NCBI RefSeq assembly: GCF_002159335.1
Contig: NZ_NFHP01000004.1
Location: 1-64,000, forward strand
Source: Collinsella sp. An7
GTDB taxonomy: Bacteria > Actinomycetota > Coriobacteriia > Coriobacteriales > Coriobacteriaceae
DNA length: 64,000 nt
Direction of reading: 5' to 3'
Positions 48,978-56,378 of this stretch are shown here, one piece after another. The notes under the pieces are model-generated. The model did not search any database. It had not been told where the DNA came from and worked only from the letters and a program-made list of their open reading frames with translations. Within the stretch, counting starts at the first letter, position 1; the number at the start of each line of letters is the position of its first letter. The translations under genes were made by a program, and so were the position numbers.

Positions 48978-50666
48978 ATGGATCGCCGTAACCCCAACTT
49001 TGCCCCGCTCGTCTCTCGTCGCGCCCTTGTGGGTGGCGCGCTTGGCGCGGTAGCTCTCGCGGCGCTCTCGGGCTGCTCGGCTCCGGGTTCCTCTGCAGAC
49101 GGCAGTGCGGCTGACGAGAGCTTTGGCGTCGCCATCTTGCGTCCCAAGAGCATCGACCCCTTTCTTGCAAGCGACGAGGCGGGTCTGCAGATCGTCCGGC
49201 AGGTGTTTGAGCCCCTGACGGGCTTTGATTACGAGACCGGCGAGCTCGTGGGCCGCGCGGCGCAGCGTTTTGAGGTCTCGGACGATGCCCTCACGATTAC
49301 GTTTTACCTGCGCGATCGGATGTTCCACAGTGGTGAGCCCGTAACGGCTGCGAGCTTTAAGCGCGCATGGGAGCGCCTGCTCAACCCCTCGAGCGCGGCA
49401 AGCGCCGCCTACGGGGTCTCGCCCCATGCCTACCTTCTGGCGCTCGTGGCGGGTGCGGCCGAGCTTCGCGCGGGCGAGGCCGATGGGCTCAGCGGCGTAT
49501 CCTGCCCCGACGACCGGACGCTCGTGGTTACGCTCACCGAGCCGTACGCGGACTTTCCGTACGTTGCGGCGCATCTGGCGCTCTCGCCGGTGCCCGAGGC
49601 GGCGGAGGCGGACGTGGCGGCCTTTGGCTCTGCGCCGGTGGGCAACGGCCCCTTTATGCTCGACGGCTCGTGGGGCAAGAACTCGGCTGCCATCAAGCTC
49701 AAGCGCTATGACGATTATGCGGGCACGGTTCCGGCGATCGAGCGGGTGCGCTTTCCCTTTGAGTCCGACACGGCGAGTGGGTTTCAGGATTTTCTGACGG
49801 GGGCGGTCGATGTGGCCTCGTGTCCGGTGGACGAGCTCGAAGGGGCAGGCGCGCGCTATGGCCGGGCGGTCGACGGGCTCGTGGCGGGGCCGGGCGAGCA
49901 CCTCGTCTATGCGGCCGACCTCGCCACGAGTTACCTCGTCTGTAATACCGCGGTCGCCCCCTGCAACAATGCCGACTTCCGCCGTGCGCTCTCGCTCGCC
50001 TTTGACCGCACGGGCCTTTGCGAGCGCATCTACCGCGAGATGCACCTTGCTGCGGATAGCATTGTTCCGCCGGTCGTTCCCGGGTACCGCGAGGGCGCCT
50101 GGGCGTATACGGCGCACGACCCGGCCCGTGCCGAGGAGCTGCTCGACGGACTGTACCCGCTGCTCGACTCCGATGAGCGCGCGGTTGCCGTGAGTATCAT
50201 CTACGCCACGCGCGGTGGGAGCGAGTCCGCCATGGAGGAGCTTGCCGAGCAGCTCAAAGCCGTGGGCGTGCCCTGCGAGGTTGAGGGGCTGGAATACGAC
50301 GTATTCTACGATCGACTTGCCGCGGGCGACTTTACCCTTGCGCGCCTTGACGTTCAGACCGAGGAGCCCACGCTCGAGAGTATCCTCTTTCCGCTCTTCC
50401 ACACCCGGTCGCTCGGCGGCGCAAATGTGAGCGGCTACACCAACGAGGAGGCGAGTGCGCTCATGACCGAGGCGCGCGCCACCAAAGATGCCGGTCACCG
50501 CATGGCGCTCCTGCAGCAGGCGGAGGATCTGATCGCCGAGGACATGCCGGTGATTCCGCTCACCTACCCGGCGCACGCCGTGGCGACCTCCAACCGCGTG
50601 GAGACGCTCGTGGTCGAGCCCACGGGCGCGCTCGACCTGGCGGGGGCGGTGCTCGCCGAGGAGTAG
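48978..50666 (+). CDS. second peptide-type substrate-binding lipoprotein
   Basis: SBP family 5 protein of 562 aa, a diverged paralogue of the oppA product. The signal has an SRRALVGG twin-arginine-like patch and the lipobox LSGC with Cys33. The family signature reads LTITFYLRDRMFHSGEPV, and a late segment reads NADFRRALSLAFDRTGLCE. Codon use is less biased than oppA, suggesting lower expression. Start ATG 48978 follows GTGAGG; ATG 48972 is an alternative. It lies behind the opp operon without its own permease, so it may feed OppBCDF a different peptide class. Confidence 0.9.
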   Translation: MDRRNPNFAPLVSRRALVGGALGAVALAALSGCSAPGSSADGSAADESFGVAILRPKSIDPFLASDEAGLQIVRQVFEPLTGFDYETGELVGRAAQRFEVSDDALTITFYLRDRMFHSGEPVTAASFKRAWERLLNPSSAASAAYGVSPHAYLLALVAGAAELRAGEADGLSGVSCPDDRTLVVTLTEPYADFPYVAAHLALSPVPEAAEADVAAFGSAPVGNGPFMLDGSWGKNSAAIKLKRYDDYAGTVPAIERVRFPFESDTASGFQDFLTGAVDVASCPVDELEGAGARYGRAVDGLVAGPGEHLVYAADLATSYLVCNTAVAPCNNADFRRALSLAFDRTGLCERIYREMHLAADSIVPPVVPGYREGAWAYTAHDPARAEELLDGLYPLLDSDERAVAVSIIYATRGGSESAMEELAEQLKAVGVPCEVEGLEYDVFYDRLAAGDFTLARLDVQTEEPTLESILFPLFHTRSLGGANVSGYTNEEASALMTEARATKDAGHRMALLQQAEDLIAEDMPVIPLTYPAHAVATSNRVETLVVEPTGALDLAGAVLAEE

Positions 50667-50744
50667 GGGAGGGGCGTGGCCTTTCGGAAGCTGCGCCGTT
50701 GCCACAGCCTGTCTCCCTCGTGCCGTCGCGCACGAGCACCCCCT

Positions 50745-50925
50745 CGACTCGTTGGTGCCGTTGCCGCGGGCTTTCTTTGCTTCGTTGGTGCCGTTGCCCG
50801 GTGGTGCCCTTCTTCGCTTCGCCCGTGGGGCCCTGCCGCGCTGTCGCGTCGCCCGTAGGGCCCTCTACCGCGTTTACGCGTTGCCCGCAGGTTCCCTCCG
50901 CCTCGCCGCCGTTGGGCGCCCTGTC
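50745..50925. repeat. degenerate tandem repeat array, about five units of 30-35 bp
   Basis: TCGTTGGTGCCGTTGCC occurs at 50749-50765 and again at 50782-50798 (33 bp apart). CGCCCGTNGGGCCCT recurs at about 50820 and 50850 (30 bp apart), and a fifth weaker unit (TTGCCCGCAGGTTCCCT) follows. A hairpin CTCGTGC/GCACGAG (50718-50737) precedes it. On the minus strand it would read as repeated GPTGEA-like peptide, with no family known to me. Confidence 0.7.
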
Positions 50926-51028
50926 CCGTCTGGTGCTTCTACCTGCCCATGTGATGAATGAAACTCCCCAGCGGGACCTGCCCGCTCCCGCTTTGAACCC
51001 TCCGCACAAACTTTTTTAAAATTCCCCC

Positions 51029-51057
51029 TTGCGCACTCCTAGGGGCTTGGGTATTAT
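51029..51057 (+). promoter_or_regulatory. tRNA-Leu promoter
   Basis: TTGCGC (-35) and TATTAT (-10) with a 17-nt spacer, ending 14 nt before the tRNA 5' end. Confidence 0.7.
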
Positions 51058-51071
51058 TCTCTTTGCTGCTT

Positions 51072-51162
51072 GTCGGAGTGGCGGAATTGGCAGACGCGCT
51101 AGCTTGAGGTGCTAGTGACCATACCAACGGTCATGCGGGTTCAAGTCCCGCCTCCGACACCA
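51072..51162 (+). tRNA. tRNA-Leu (anticodon GAG)
   Basis: Complete 91-nt cloverleaf including the encoded CCA: acceptor GTCGGAG / CTCCGAC, anticodon arm CTAGC-TTGAGGT-GCTAG with GAG in the centre, a long variable arm typical of class II tRNA-Leu (TGACCATACCAACGGTCA), and T arm GCGGGTTCAAGTCCCGC. It decodes CUC/CUU; CUC is the dominant Leu codon in the genes here. Confidence 0.98.
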
Positions 51163-51174
51163 TCGAATCTTCGG

Positions 51175-51195
51175 GGCCTCTTCGGAGGCTCTTTT
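51175..51195 (+). terminator. terminator after tRNA-Leu
   Basis: GCCTC-TTCG-GAGGC hairpin (51176-51189) followed by TCTTTT. Confidence 0.85.
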
Positions 51196-51263
51196 CATAT
51201 CGAGGCACGGCCGGGCAAGCGCCCCACCCAACGCCCGGGGTGGGCGCAGATGGGAGGAGCGGC

Positions 51264-53675
51264 ATGGCGAGCGACGCCCACGACGAACTTCCAAAGATCT
51301 CGCAGCTGGTGGAGCTTACGAGCGACGCCGTCGTCGTCTGCGGCCATGACGGCACCATCGCCCACGCCAACAGCCGCTTTTTGGAGCTTTCGGGCAAGAC
51401 CCGCTCCGATGCGGTGGGTGCCGACATCAAAGACCTGCTCTTTAGCGATGCCTTTGAGCGCGCCGTCAACCACGGCCTGCCCTTCCCGATCAACGGCGAC
51501 CCGGTGGCGCTCAAGCTCAAGCTGGCCGACGGCTCGTTTGTTCCCGTTGAGGCGCGCGCCATCCCCATCGGCCACCGCACCGTCGAGCTCCGTAAGAAGT
51601 TCTCGCTCAGTCTCAAGGCCCGCGACCGCGTGCTCGTGGTCATCCGCAGCCTTGCCGAGCAGTACGCGCGCGACCGTCAGATGCGCCGCGTGCTCTCGGA
51701 GCTTCAGGCGGCAAACAAGCGCCTCTCGGGCACGCTCGCGGTCATTATGGCGACGGTCGGCGCCGACAACCTTCCCGAGATGCTCGACTCGGTGCTCAAC
51801 AAGCTCGTGGACGCCCTCGACGCCGACGGCTCCACCATGTACTTTGCCGAGAACGGCGGCTTTAAGCTCCGGGCGATCTCGCGCTCGCTCGAGCGCTCCT
51901 TTGTGCCGGAGTTCATCCCTTACGGCGCGGGCATTCCCACCTATGTGCTGCGCGAGGCCCGGGCCTGCCGTATCTCGGTGGTGCCGGCAGGGGAGGGCAC
52001 GGCATCGAGCGGCGTCTTCTACGACCTCGACCGTCGCCGGACGCGCCCGCTGCGCGTGCAGGACGCCCCCTCCTTTAAGACGCTCATCGCCGTGCCGGTC
52101 TTTTTTGGCCAGCAGGTCATGGGCGTGATGGAGCTCGGCTGGAAGCGCCCTTGCATGCCGCGAGCCTACGACGTGAGCGTGCTCGAGGTGATCTGCGACT
52201 ACCTCTCCATCGAACTCGTGAGCCTCATCGCGAGCATGCGTTCGCGCCGTGCCGCCGAGCTCACGCGCTCGCTCAATACCGTCCGCGACACAATTTTCTC
52301 GCTCGAGGACGACCGCAACTCAGCCTGGGCAGAGGTTGTGGCCGAAGTGAAGCGCGTGCTCAGCTGTCACATCTGCCCGGTGGTCTTTGATGCCGGCCGC
52401 GGCTGCTACGTGCTCGATTACGAGGGCGGCAGCCAGGTGGCGCTGCCGGGCGGCATCGAGTGGCTCACCTCCTCCACCACCGCGCCCGCCGCGCAGGTGG
52501 CGCCCGGTGTGGCCGACTACTTTGCGCACGAGCGGACGGGCCTTACCGCCGATGGTGACGATTTTGACAATGCCCGGGTGACGCGCATCGATCGGCTATC
52601 GCGCGCGGGCGAGTGGCTGCTTGCACACGACCTGCCCAACCAGGGCGTTTTCGTGGAGCTAGGGCTCCACGCGGACGAGGAGGGCACTCAGGACCCGAGG
52701 GCGGCGTTTGCTGCCAATCCCGCCGCCGGTGCGCTCATCACCCACGGGGACGCCGAGCGCCTGGCGCAGTGCCGCTCGGTGCTCTTTCTGCGCGACAACA
52801 CCCAGGAGCCCATCGACGACGTGGAATACGACTATGTCGTCCGCATCACGCGCGAGTACGAGATGCTCTTCCGCCGCGTGGAGCAGAAGGAGGCCGACCG
52901 ACGGATCGCCCAGACGCTCCAGAGCGGCATGCAGAGCTCGCTCGGCCGCGTGCCGGGTATAACCTCCGACGCGCTCTACTCGTCCGCCACGCGCCAGGCC
53001 CTCGTGGGCGGCGACTTCTACACGCTCATCCGCCTGCCGGACGACCGCGCCGTCATGATCTTGGGCGACGTGTCGGGCAAGGGCGTGGAGGCGGCGTCGA
53101 TGTCGGCGCTCGTTAAGACCGCGCTCTCAGCCTACGCGTGGGAGGGGGCGAGCCCGGTGCACATGGTGCGCTCGCTCAACAGCATGCTCATGAGTTTCTC
53201 GCGCGTGGAGACCTTTGCCACCATGTTCGTGGCCAAGATCGACCTGCGCCGGCGGAGCGCCCTCTACTGCTCGGCGGGGCATCCGCCCTCGATGCTGCTG
53301 CGCCGTCGTGCACTGGCAAGCTCGGGTGCTGCCGTACCGGACGACGGCGAGGAGCCCGCAGGGCCCCAGACGACCGAGATCGAGCTTTTGAGCCGCCAGT
53401 CGGGCGTGGTGGGCGCCTTTGAGGGGATGGCCTTTAACAGCGGGTCGTTCACCTTTGCTCCGGGCGACATGCTCTTTATGTATACCGACGGCGCCATCGA
53501 GGGCCGAAACGCTGCCGGCGAGTTTTTTGGCGAGCAACGTCTGCGCGACGTGCTGCTCGCGCGCGCGGGTGAGGGGGTCGAGGGGCTCTGTCAGAAGGTG
53601 CTCGACGAGCTCGACGCGTTTACCGACTCTGCCCTCGAGGACGATATCGCGCTTGTGGCGCTGCGGTTTGACTAG
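51264..53675 (+). CDS. PAS-GAF-PP2C (SpoIIE/RsbU-type) serine phosphatase
   Basis: The protein has 803 aa. A PAS domain (about 12-115, CGHDGTIAHANSRFLELSGKTR) is followed by a GAF sensor (about 155-320) and a second divergent GAF-like region (about 345-520). A helical linker (about 530-560) leads to a C-terminal PP2C/SpoIIE phosphatase (about 565-803). Metal-binding aspartates are in VGGDFYTLI, LGDVSGKGVEA, MYTDGAIEGRN and EDDIALVALRFD. It would dephosphorylate an anti-sigma-factor antagonist (STAS protein) in response to a signal, as RsbU does; no such partner is in the window. The ATG follows GGGAGGAGCGGC. Confidence 0.9.
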   Translation: MASDAHDELPKISQLVELTSDAVVVCGHDGTIAHANSRFLELSGKTRSDAVGADIKDLLFSDAFERAVNHGLPFPINGDPVALKLKLADGSFVPVEARAIPIGHRTVELRKKFSLSLKARDRVLVVIRSLAEQYARDRQMRRVLSELQAANKRLSGTLAVIMATVGADNLPEMLDSVLNKLVDALDADGSTMYFAENGGFKLRAISRSLERSFVPEFIPYGAGIPTYVLREARACRISVVPAGEGTASSGVFYDLDRRRTRPLRVQDAPSFKTLIAVPVFFGQQVMGVMELGWKRPCMPRAYDVSVLEVICDYLSIELVSLIASMRSRRAAELTRSLNTVRDTIFSLEDDRNSAWAEVVAEVKRVLSCHICPVVFDAGRGCYVLDYEGGSQVALPGGIEWLTSSTTAPAAQVAPGVADYFAHERTGLTADGDDFDNARVTRIDRLSRAGEWLLAHDLPNQGVFVELGLHADEEGTQDPRAAFAANPAAGALITHGDAERLAQCRSVLFLRDNTQEPIDDVEYDYVVRITREYEMLFRRVEQKEADRRIAQTLQSGMQSSLGRVPGITSDALYSSATRQALVGGDFYTLIRLPDDRAVMILGDVSGKGVEAASMSALVKTALSAYAWEGASPVHMVRSLNSMLMSFSRVETFATMFVAKIDLRRRSALYCSAGHPPSMLLRRRALASSGAAVPDDGEEPAGPQTTEIELLSRQSGVVGAFEGMAFNSGSFTFAPGDMLFMYTDGAIEGRNAAGEFFGEQRLRDVLLARAGEGVEGLCQKVLDELDAFTDSALEDDIALVALRFD

Positions 53676-53718
53676 GGAGCCGCCGGTCGGGTCGTTTCGT
53701 GGCTCGGGTTGCCGCGTG

Positions 53719-53756
53719 AATGGGTCAAACGGAACACGTCCCCAAATGACCCATTT
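53719..53756. repeat. intergenic repeat copy E (minus orientation)
   Basis: AATGGGTCAAACGGAACACG followed by TCCCCAAATGACCCATTT. It is the reverse complement of the core seen at 34551 and shows the terminal inverted repeat ATGGGTCA (53720-53727) / TGACCCAT (53747-53754) clearly. Confidence 0.9.
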
Positions 53757-53823
53757 CGTTGCGCTGCGTCCACGCCTCGCCCCGTCCCTACGCAGCTCGC
53801 GACATCCGCCCGAGGGGTCGTTG

Positions 53824-53832
53824 TGGCAGAAT
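53824..53832 (+). promoter_or_regulatory. candidate extended -10 of cutC
   Basis: TGG-CAGAAT, 39 nt before the cutC start codon; weak match and no -35. Confidence 0.3.
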
Positions 53833-53871
53833 GGACCGAGCAGGCGTTTCCAGCGAGGGCGGGAGGTCCCC

Positions 53872-54555
53872 ATGTCCGATTTCATCCGTGAGTTCTGCGC
53901 CGAGAACTTTACCGACGTGCCGGCGGCAGTCGAGGCGGGTGCGCGCCGCATTGAGCTCTGCGACAACTTGGCGGTGGGCGGCACCTCGCCCTCGACGGGC
54001 GTAATCGAGGCGACGGTGGCCTACGCGCACGACTTCGGCGCTCGCGTGATGGCGATGGTGCGCCCGCGCGGCGGCGACTTTGTCTACACGCCCGAGGAGC
54101 TCGGCATGATGGAGGCCGACGCACGCGTGGCGCTCGCGCTCGGCGTGGACGGCATCGTCTTTGGGTGCCTCGCGCCGGACGCGTCGGGCGAGCTCGACCT
54201 CGACCACGATGCGATCGAGCGGCTCATGCATATCGTGCACGAGGCGGAGGCCGAGCGCGACGACAAGGTGGACGTGACCTTCCACATGGCCTTTGACGTT
54301 CTGCCCGAGGACCGTCAGCTCGCCGCCATCGACGCCATCGCCGAGGCGGGCGCGACGCGCATCCTCACGCACGGCGGCGTGGCGGGAACGCCCATCGCGG
54401 ACAACCTCGACCGCCTGCGCACCTACATCGAGCGCGCTGCCGGGCGCATCATCATCCTGCCGGGCGCGGGCATTACCTACCAGAACGTGGACGAGATCGT
54501 GGCGGCGCTCGGCGTGCACGAGGCGCACGGCACCAAGATCGTAAAGCTCGCGTAG
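53872..54555 (+). CDS. cutC: CutC family protein
   Basis: TIM-barrel protein of 227 aa of the family first linked to copper homeostasis; its enzymatic role is unsettled. Signatures are AVEAGARRIELCDNLAVGGTSPSTGV (about 20-45), MVRPRGGDFVYTPEE, the central DGIVFGCLA, and VTFHMAFDVLPED. RILTHGGVAGTPIADN and IILPGAGIT follow. The ATG follows GGGAGGTCCCC; a longer frame extends into the phosphatase gene but has no family support. Confidence 0.93.
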   Translation: MSDFIREFCAENFTDVPAAVEAGARRIELCDNLAVGGTSPSTGVIEATVAYAHDFGARVMAMVRPRGGDFVYTPEELGMMEADARVALALGVDGIVFGCLAPDASGELDLDHDAIERLMHIVHEAEAERDDKVDVTFHMAFDVLPEDRQLAAIDAIAEAGATRILTHGGVAGTPIADNLDRLRTYIERAAGRIIILPGAGITYQNVDEIVAALGVHEAHGTKIVKLA

Positions 54556-54576
54556 CAGATGGCGGGAGAGATGCGG

Positions 54577-55842
54577 ATGCGCGGGGCGATCGAGACCGAG
54601 CGGCTGCGTCTGCGCCCGTGGACGGACGCGGACGCACCGGCGCTCTTTGAGCTCGCGCGCGAGCCGGAGCTCGGCTACGGGGCGGGCTGGCAGCCGCACC
54701 GGAGCGTCGAGGAGAGCCTGACGGTTATCCAGACCGTGCTCGGCGCTCCCCATACCTACGCCGTGGAGCTGCGCGTGCCGAGTGCGGATGGCGAGCCGGC
54801 CGGGACGCTTGTGGGCGCGGTTGGGCTCATGGGACCGGACGCGAGTGACCTTGCGTTTGACGCGGGCGAGTACGAGATCGGCTATTGGACGGGCAAGCCG
54901 TTCTGGGGCCGCGGCTACGCGCCCGAGGCTGCCGGCGCGCTCATGGGTGCCGCGCAGCGGGAGCTCGGTGCCCGGGCGATCTGGCTCGGGTATTACGCGG
55001 GCAACGAGCGTTCAGCGCACGTGGCTAAGAAGCTGGGCTTTCGTGCGGTCCGGGTGCGGCGCGGGGTCGACGTGCCGCTTTTGGGCGAGCGCCGCGACGA
55101 GGTGGATAACCTGCTCGCGCTCCTCTCGCCCGAGGGGCGCCGTGCGCTCGTGCTGCTTGCGGCGCGGGACGACCCGGCGCGCCACCTGTGCACGAGCGAG
55201 TCCGTGCGTCTTGGCCGCGCGGACGTGCTTATGGCGGACGAGCAGCTGGGCGTGCTCGCGCGCTTTGCCGGCAAGGGTGCCTATCTCGCTTCGCCCTTCT
55301 CTGCGGCGGGCGCCCGGGCGATGGGGGAGCGCATCGAGCCCGGTGCCGTGGTGAGCCTCGACGACGCCGCGCTCGCTGGGGAGCTTGCGCCGGGTGCGGA
55401 GGTCTGGCCCTACGATGGTTGGGTCTACGAGGCCGCTGAGCCCCCTGCCGAGGTGGGCGCTCCGCTCGAGATGCGCCCGCTCACGGTGGAGGACACCGAT
55501 GCGGTGGACGCGCAGTACGCGCTCATGGACCGTGACGGGGTGGAGGACCATCTGCGCCGCGGCTGGGTTATCGGCGGCTACGACGGCGAGGGTCGGCTCG
55601 TGGGCTTTATCGGCGAGCACCACGAGGCCTCGATGGGCATGCTCGAGGTCTTTCCCTGGGCCCGCCGCCACGGCTACGCAACCACGATCGAGGCCGCCCA
55701 GATCCGCGCAATGCTCGAGGCGGACCGCATCCCCTTCTGCCAGGTGGCCCCTGACAACGAGGCGTCCCAGGCGCTGCAGCGCAGACTGGGCCTTCGTCGC
55801 ATAGGCCAGACGCAATGCTGGCTCCACAAGCCGGAGACGTAG
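54577..55842 (+). CDS. tandem GNAT acetyltransferase (two domains)
   Basis: About 421 aa with two acetyltransferase domains. The first (about 1-165) is RimJ/RimL-like: IETERLRLRPWTDADAPALFELA, then GYWTGKPFWGRGYAPEAAGALM (acetyl-CoA loop with GRGYA) and NERSAHVAKKLGFRAV. The second (about 285-421) is reduced: PLTVEDTDAVDAQYALMD, a PWARRHGYATTIEAAQI loop and DNEASQALQRRLGLRRIG. About 100 residues between them look like a third, worn GNAT-like or linker region (LCTSESVRLGRADVL). The substrate is unknown. ATG 54577 is chosen because GGGAG lies 8 nt upstream; 54559 and 54571 are alternatives. It follows cutC closely, probably in one transcript. Confidence 0.85.
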   Translation: MRGAIETERLRLRPWTDADAPALFELAREPELGYGAGWQPHRSVEESLTVIQTVLGAPHTYAVELRVPSADGEPAGTLVGAVGLMGPDASDLAFDAGEYEIGYWTGKPFWGRGYAPEAAGALMGAAQRELGARAIWLGYYAGNERSAHVAKKLGFRAVRVRRGVDVPLLGERRDEVDNLLALLSPEGRRALVLLAARDDPARHLCTSESVRLGRADVLMADEQLGVLARFAGKGAYLASPFSAAGARAMGERIEPGAVVSLDDAALAGELAPGAEVWPYDGWVYEAAEPPAEVGAPLEMRPLTVEDTDAVDAQYALMDRDGVEDHLRRGWVIGGYDGEGRLVGFIGEHHEASMGMLEVFPWARRHGYATTIEAAQIRAMLEADRIPFCQVAPDNEASQALQRRLGLRRIGQTQCWLHKPET

Positions 55843-56149
55843 CGGCGCGCGGGGTGCGGCCCGCGCGGTGAGCCCGACCGCCGCGCTCCCGCTAATCGCC
55901 CCGACCCCAAAGGCGCGCGATTTGCCGGCCAAGGGCCGGCAAGAGCGACCCATTCCATAGTCCCTATGCAAAGGTCCCGCCGGGGCATCCACCGGCGGAA
56001 GGCGGCAAAGCCGCCAACCGCCGTCCCCGCGTGCCAACGTCACCCCACCATGCCAACCCAGGCGCACGAAGCCAGCGCCTACCTCAGCCAAGGGGCCGGT
56101 GCACTTCATTTCCCTCTCTCGTCTGTGGTGAGCCCGCCCTCCTGCGGGC
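55843..56149. other. gene-free region rich in GC hairpins
   Basis: No coding frame with family similarity on either strand. Hairpins include TTGCCGGCC (55922-55930) / GGCCGGCAA (55934-55942), CCGCCGG / CCGGCGG near 55978-56000, and nested GGCGGC-AAA-GCCGCC near 56003-56017. None has a T-run. It forms part of a 536-nt gap. Confidence 0.5.
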
Positions 56150-56225
56150 GGGTCGGGGCGCTCCTCCGGGGCGAGTCGCGAAGCGAGCCCGCAGGGCGCC
56201 GAGCCCCGGAGGAGCGCTCCGACCC
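56150..56225. repeat. palindromic element with GAGTCGCGAAGCGAG core
   Basis: Outer arms of 23 bp (56150-56172 / 56203-56225) with one G-U pair. The 30-nt centre contains TCGC-GAA-GCGA and GCCC-GCA-GGGC mini-hairpins. The overall plan (long paired arms around a short core) resembles the elements at 30718 and 48618, but the core sequence is different. Confidence 0.75.
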
Positions 56226-56315
56226 ACCTCGCCCAAAGAGCGCATCAGCCCCATAGTCATCGCCCCGCTCCACCCCGCTATCACCCAAGCCAAAACCGTG
56301 TCCGCACGAAGCGCG

Positions 56316-56357
56316 TATAATGGATGCGTTCAACAGCCCGGCCCGCCGCAGCGGGCC
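56316..56357 (+). promoter_or_regulatory. recJ fusion promoter and 5'-UTR hairpin
   Basis: A consensus TATAAT (56316-56321) lies 57 nt before the start codon with no clear -35. The leader contains the hairpin GGCCCGC-CGCA-GCGGGCC (56340-56357), which ends 21 nt before the ATG. Confidence 0.5.
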
Positions 56358-56378
56358 TCATCACAAGGACGTCTTTCC

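Noticed and set aside
50560-51009. Minus-strand open frame with GPTGEA-like repeats
   Set aside because: It runs into the 3' end of the binding-protein gene, has no ribosome binding site, and its repeats follow from the DNA tandem array.
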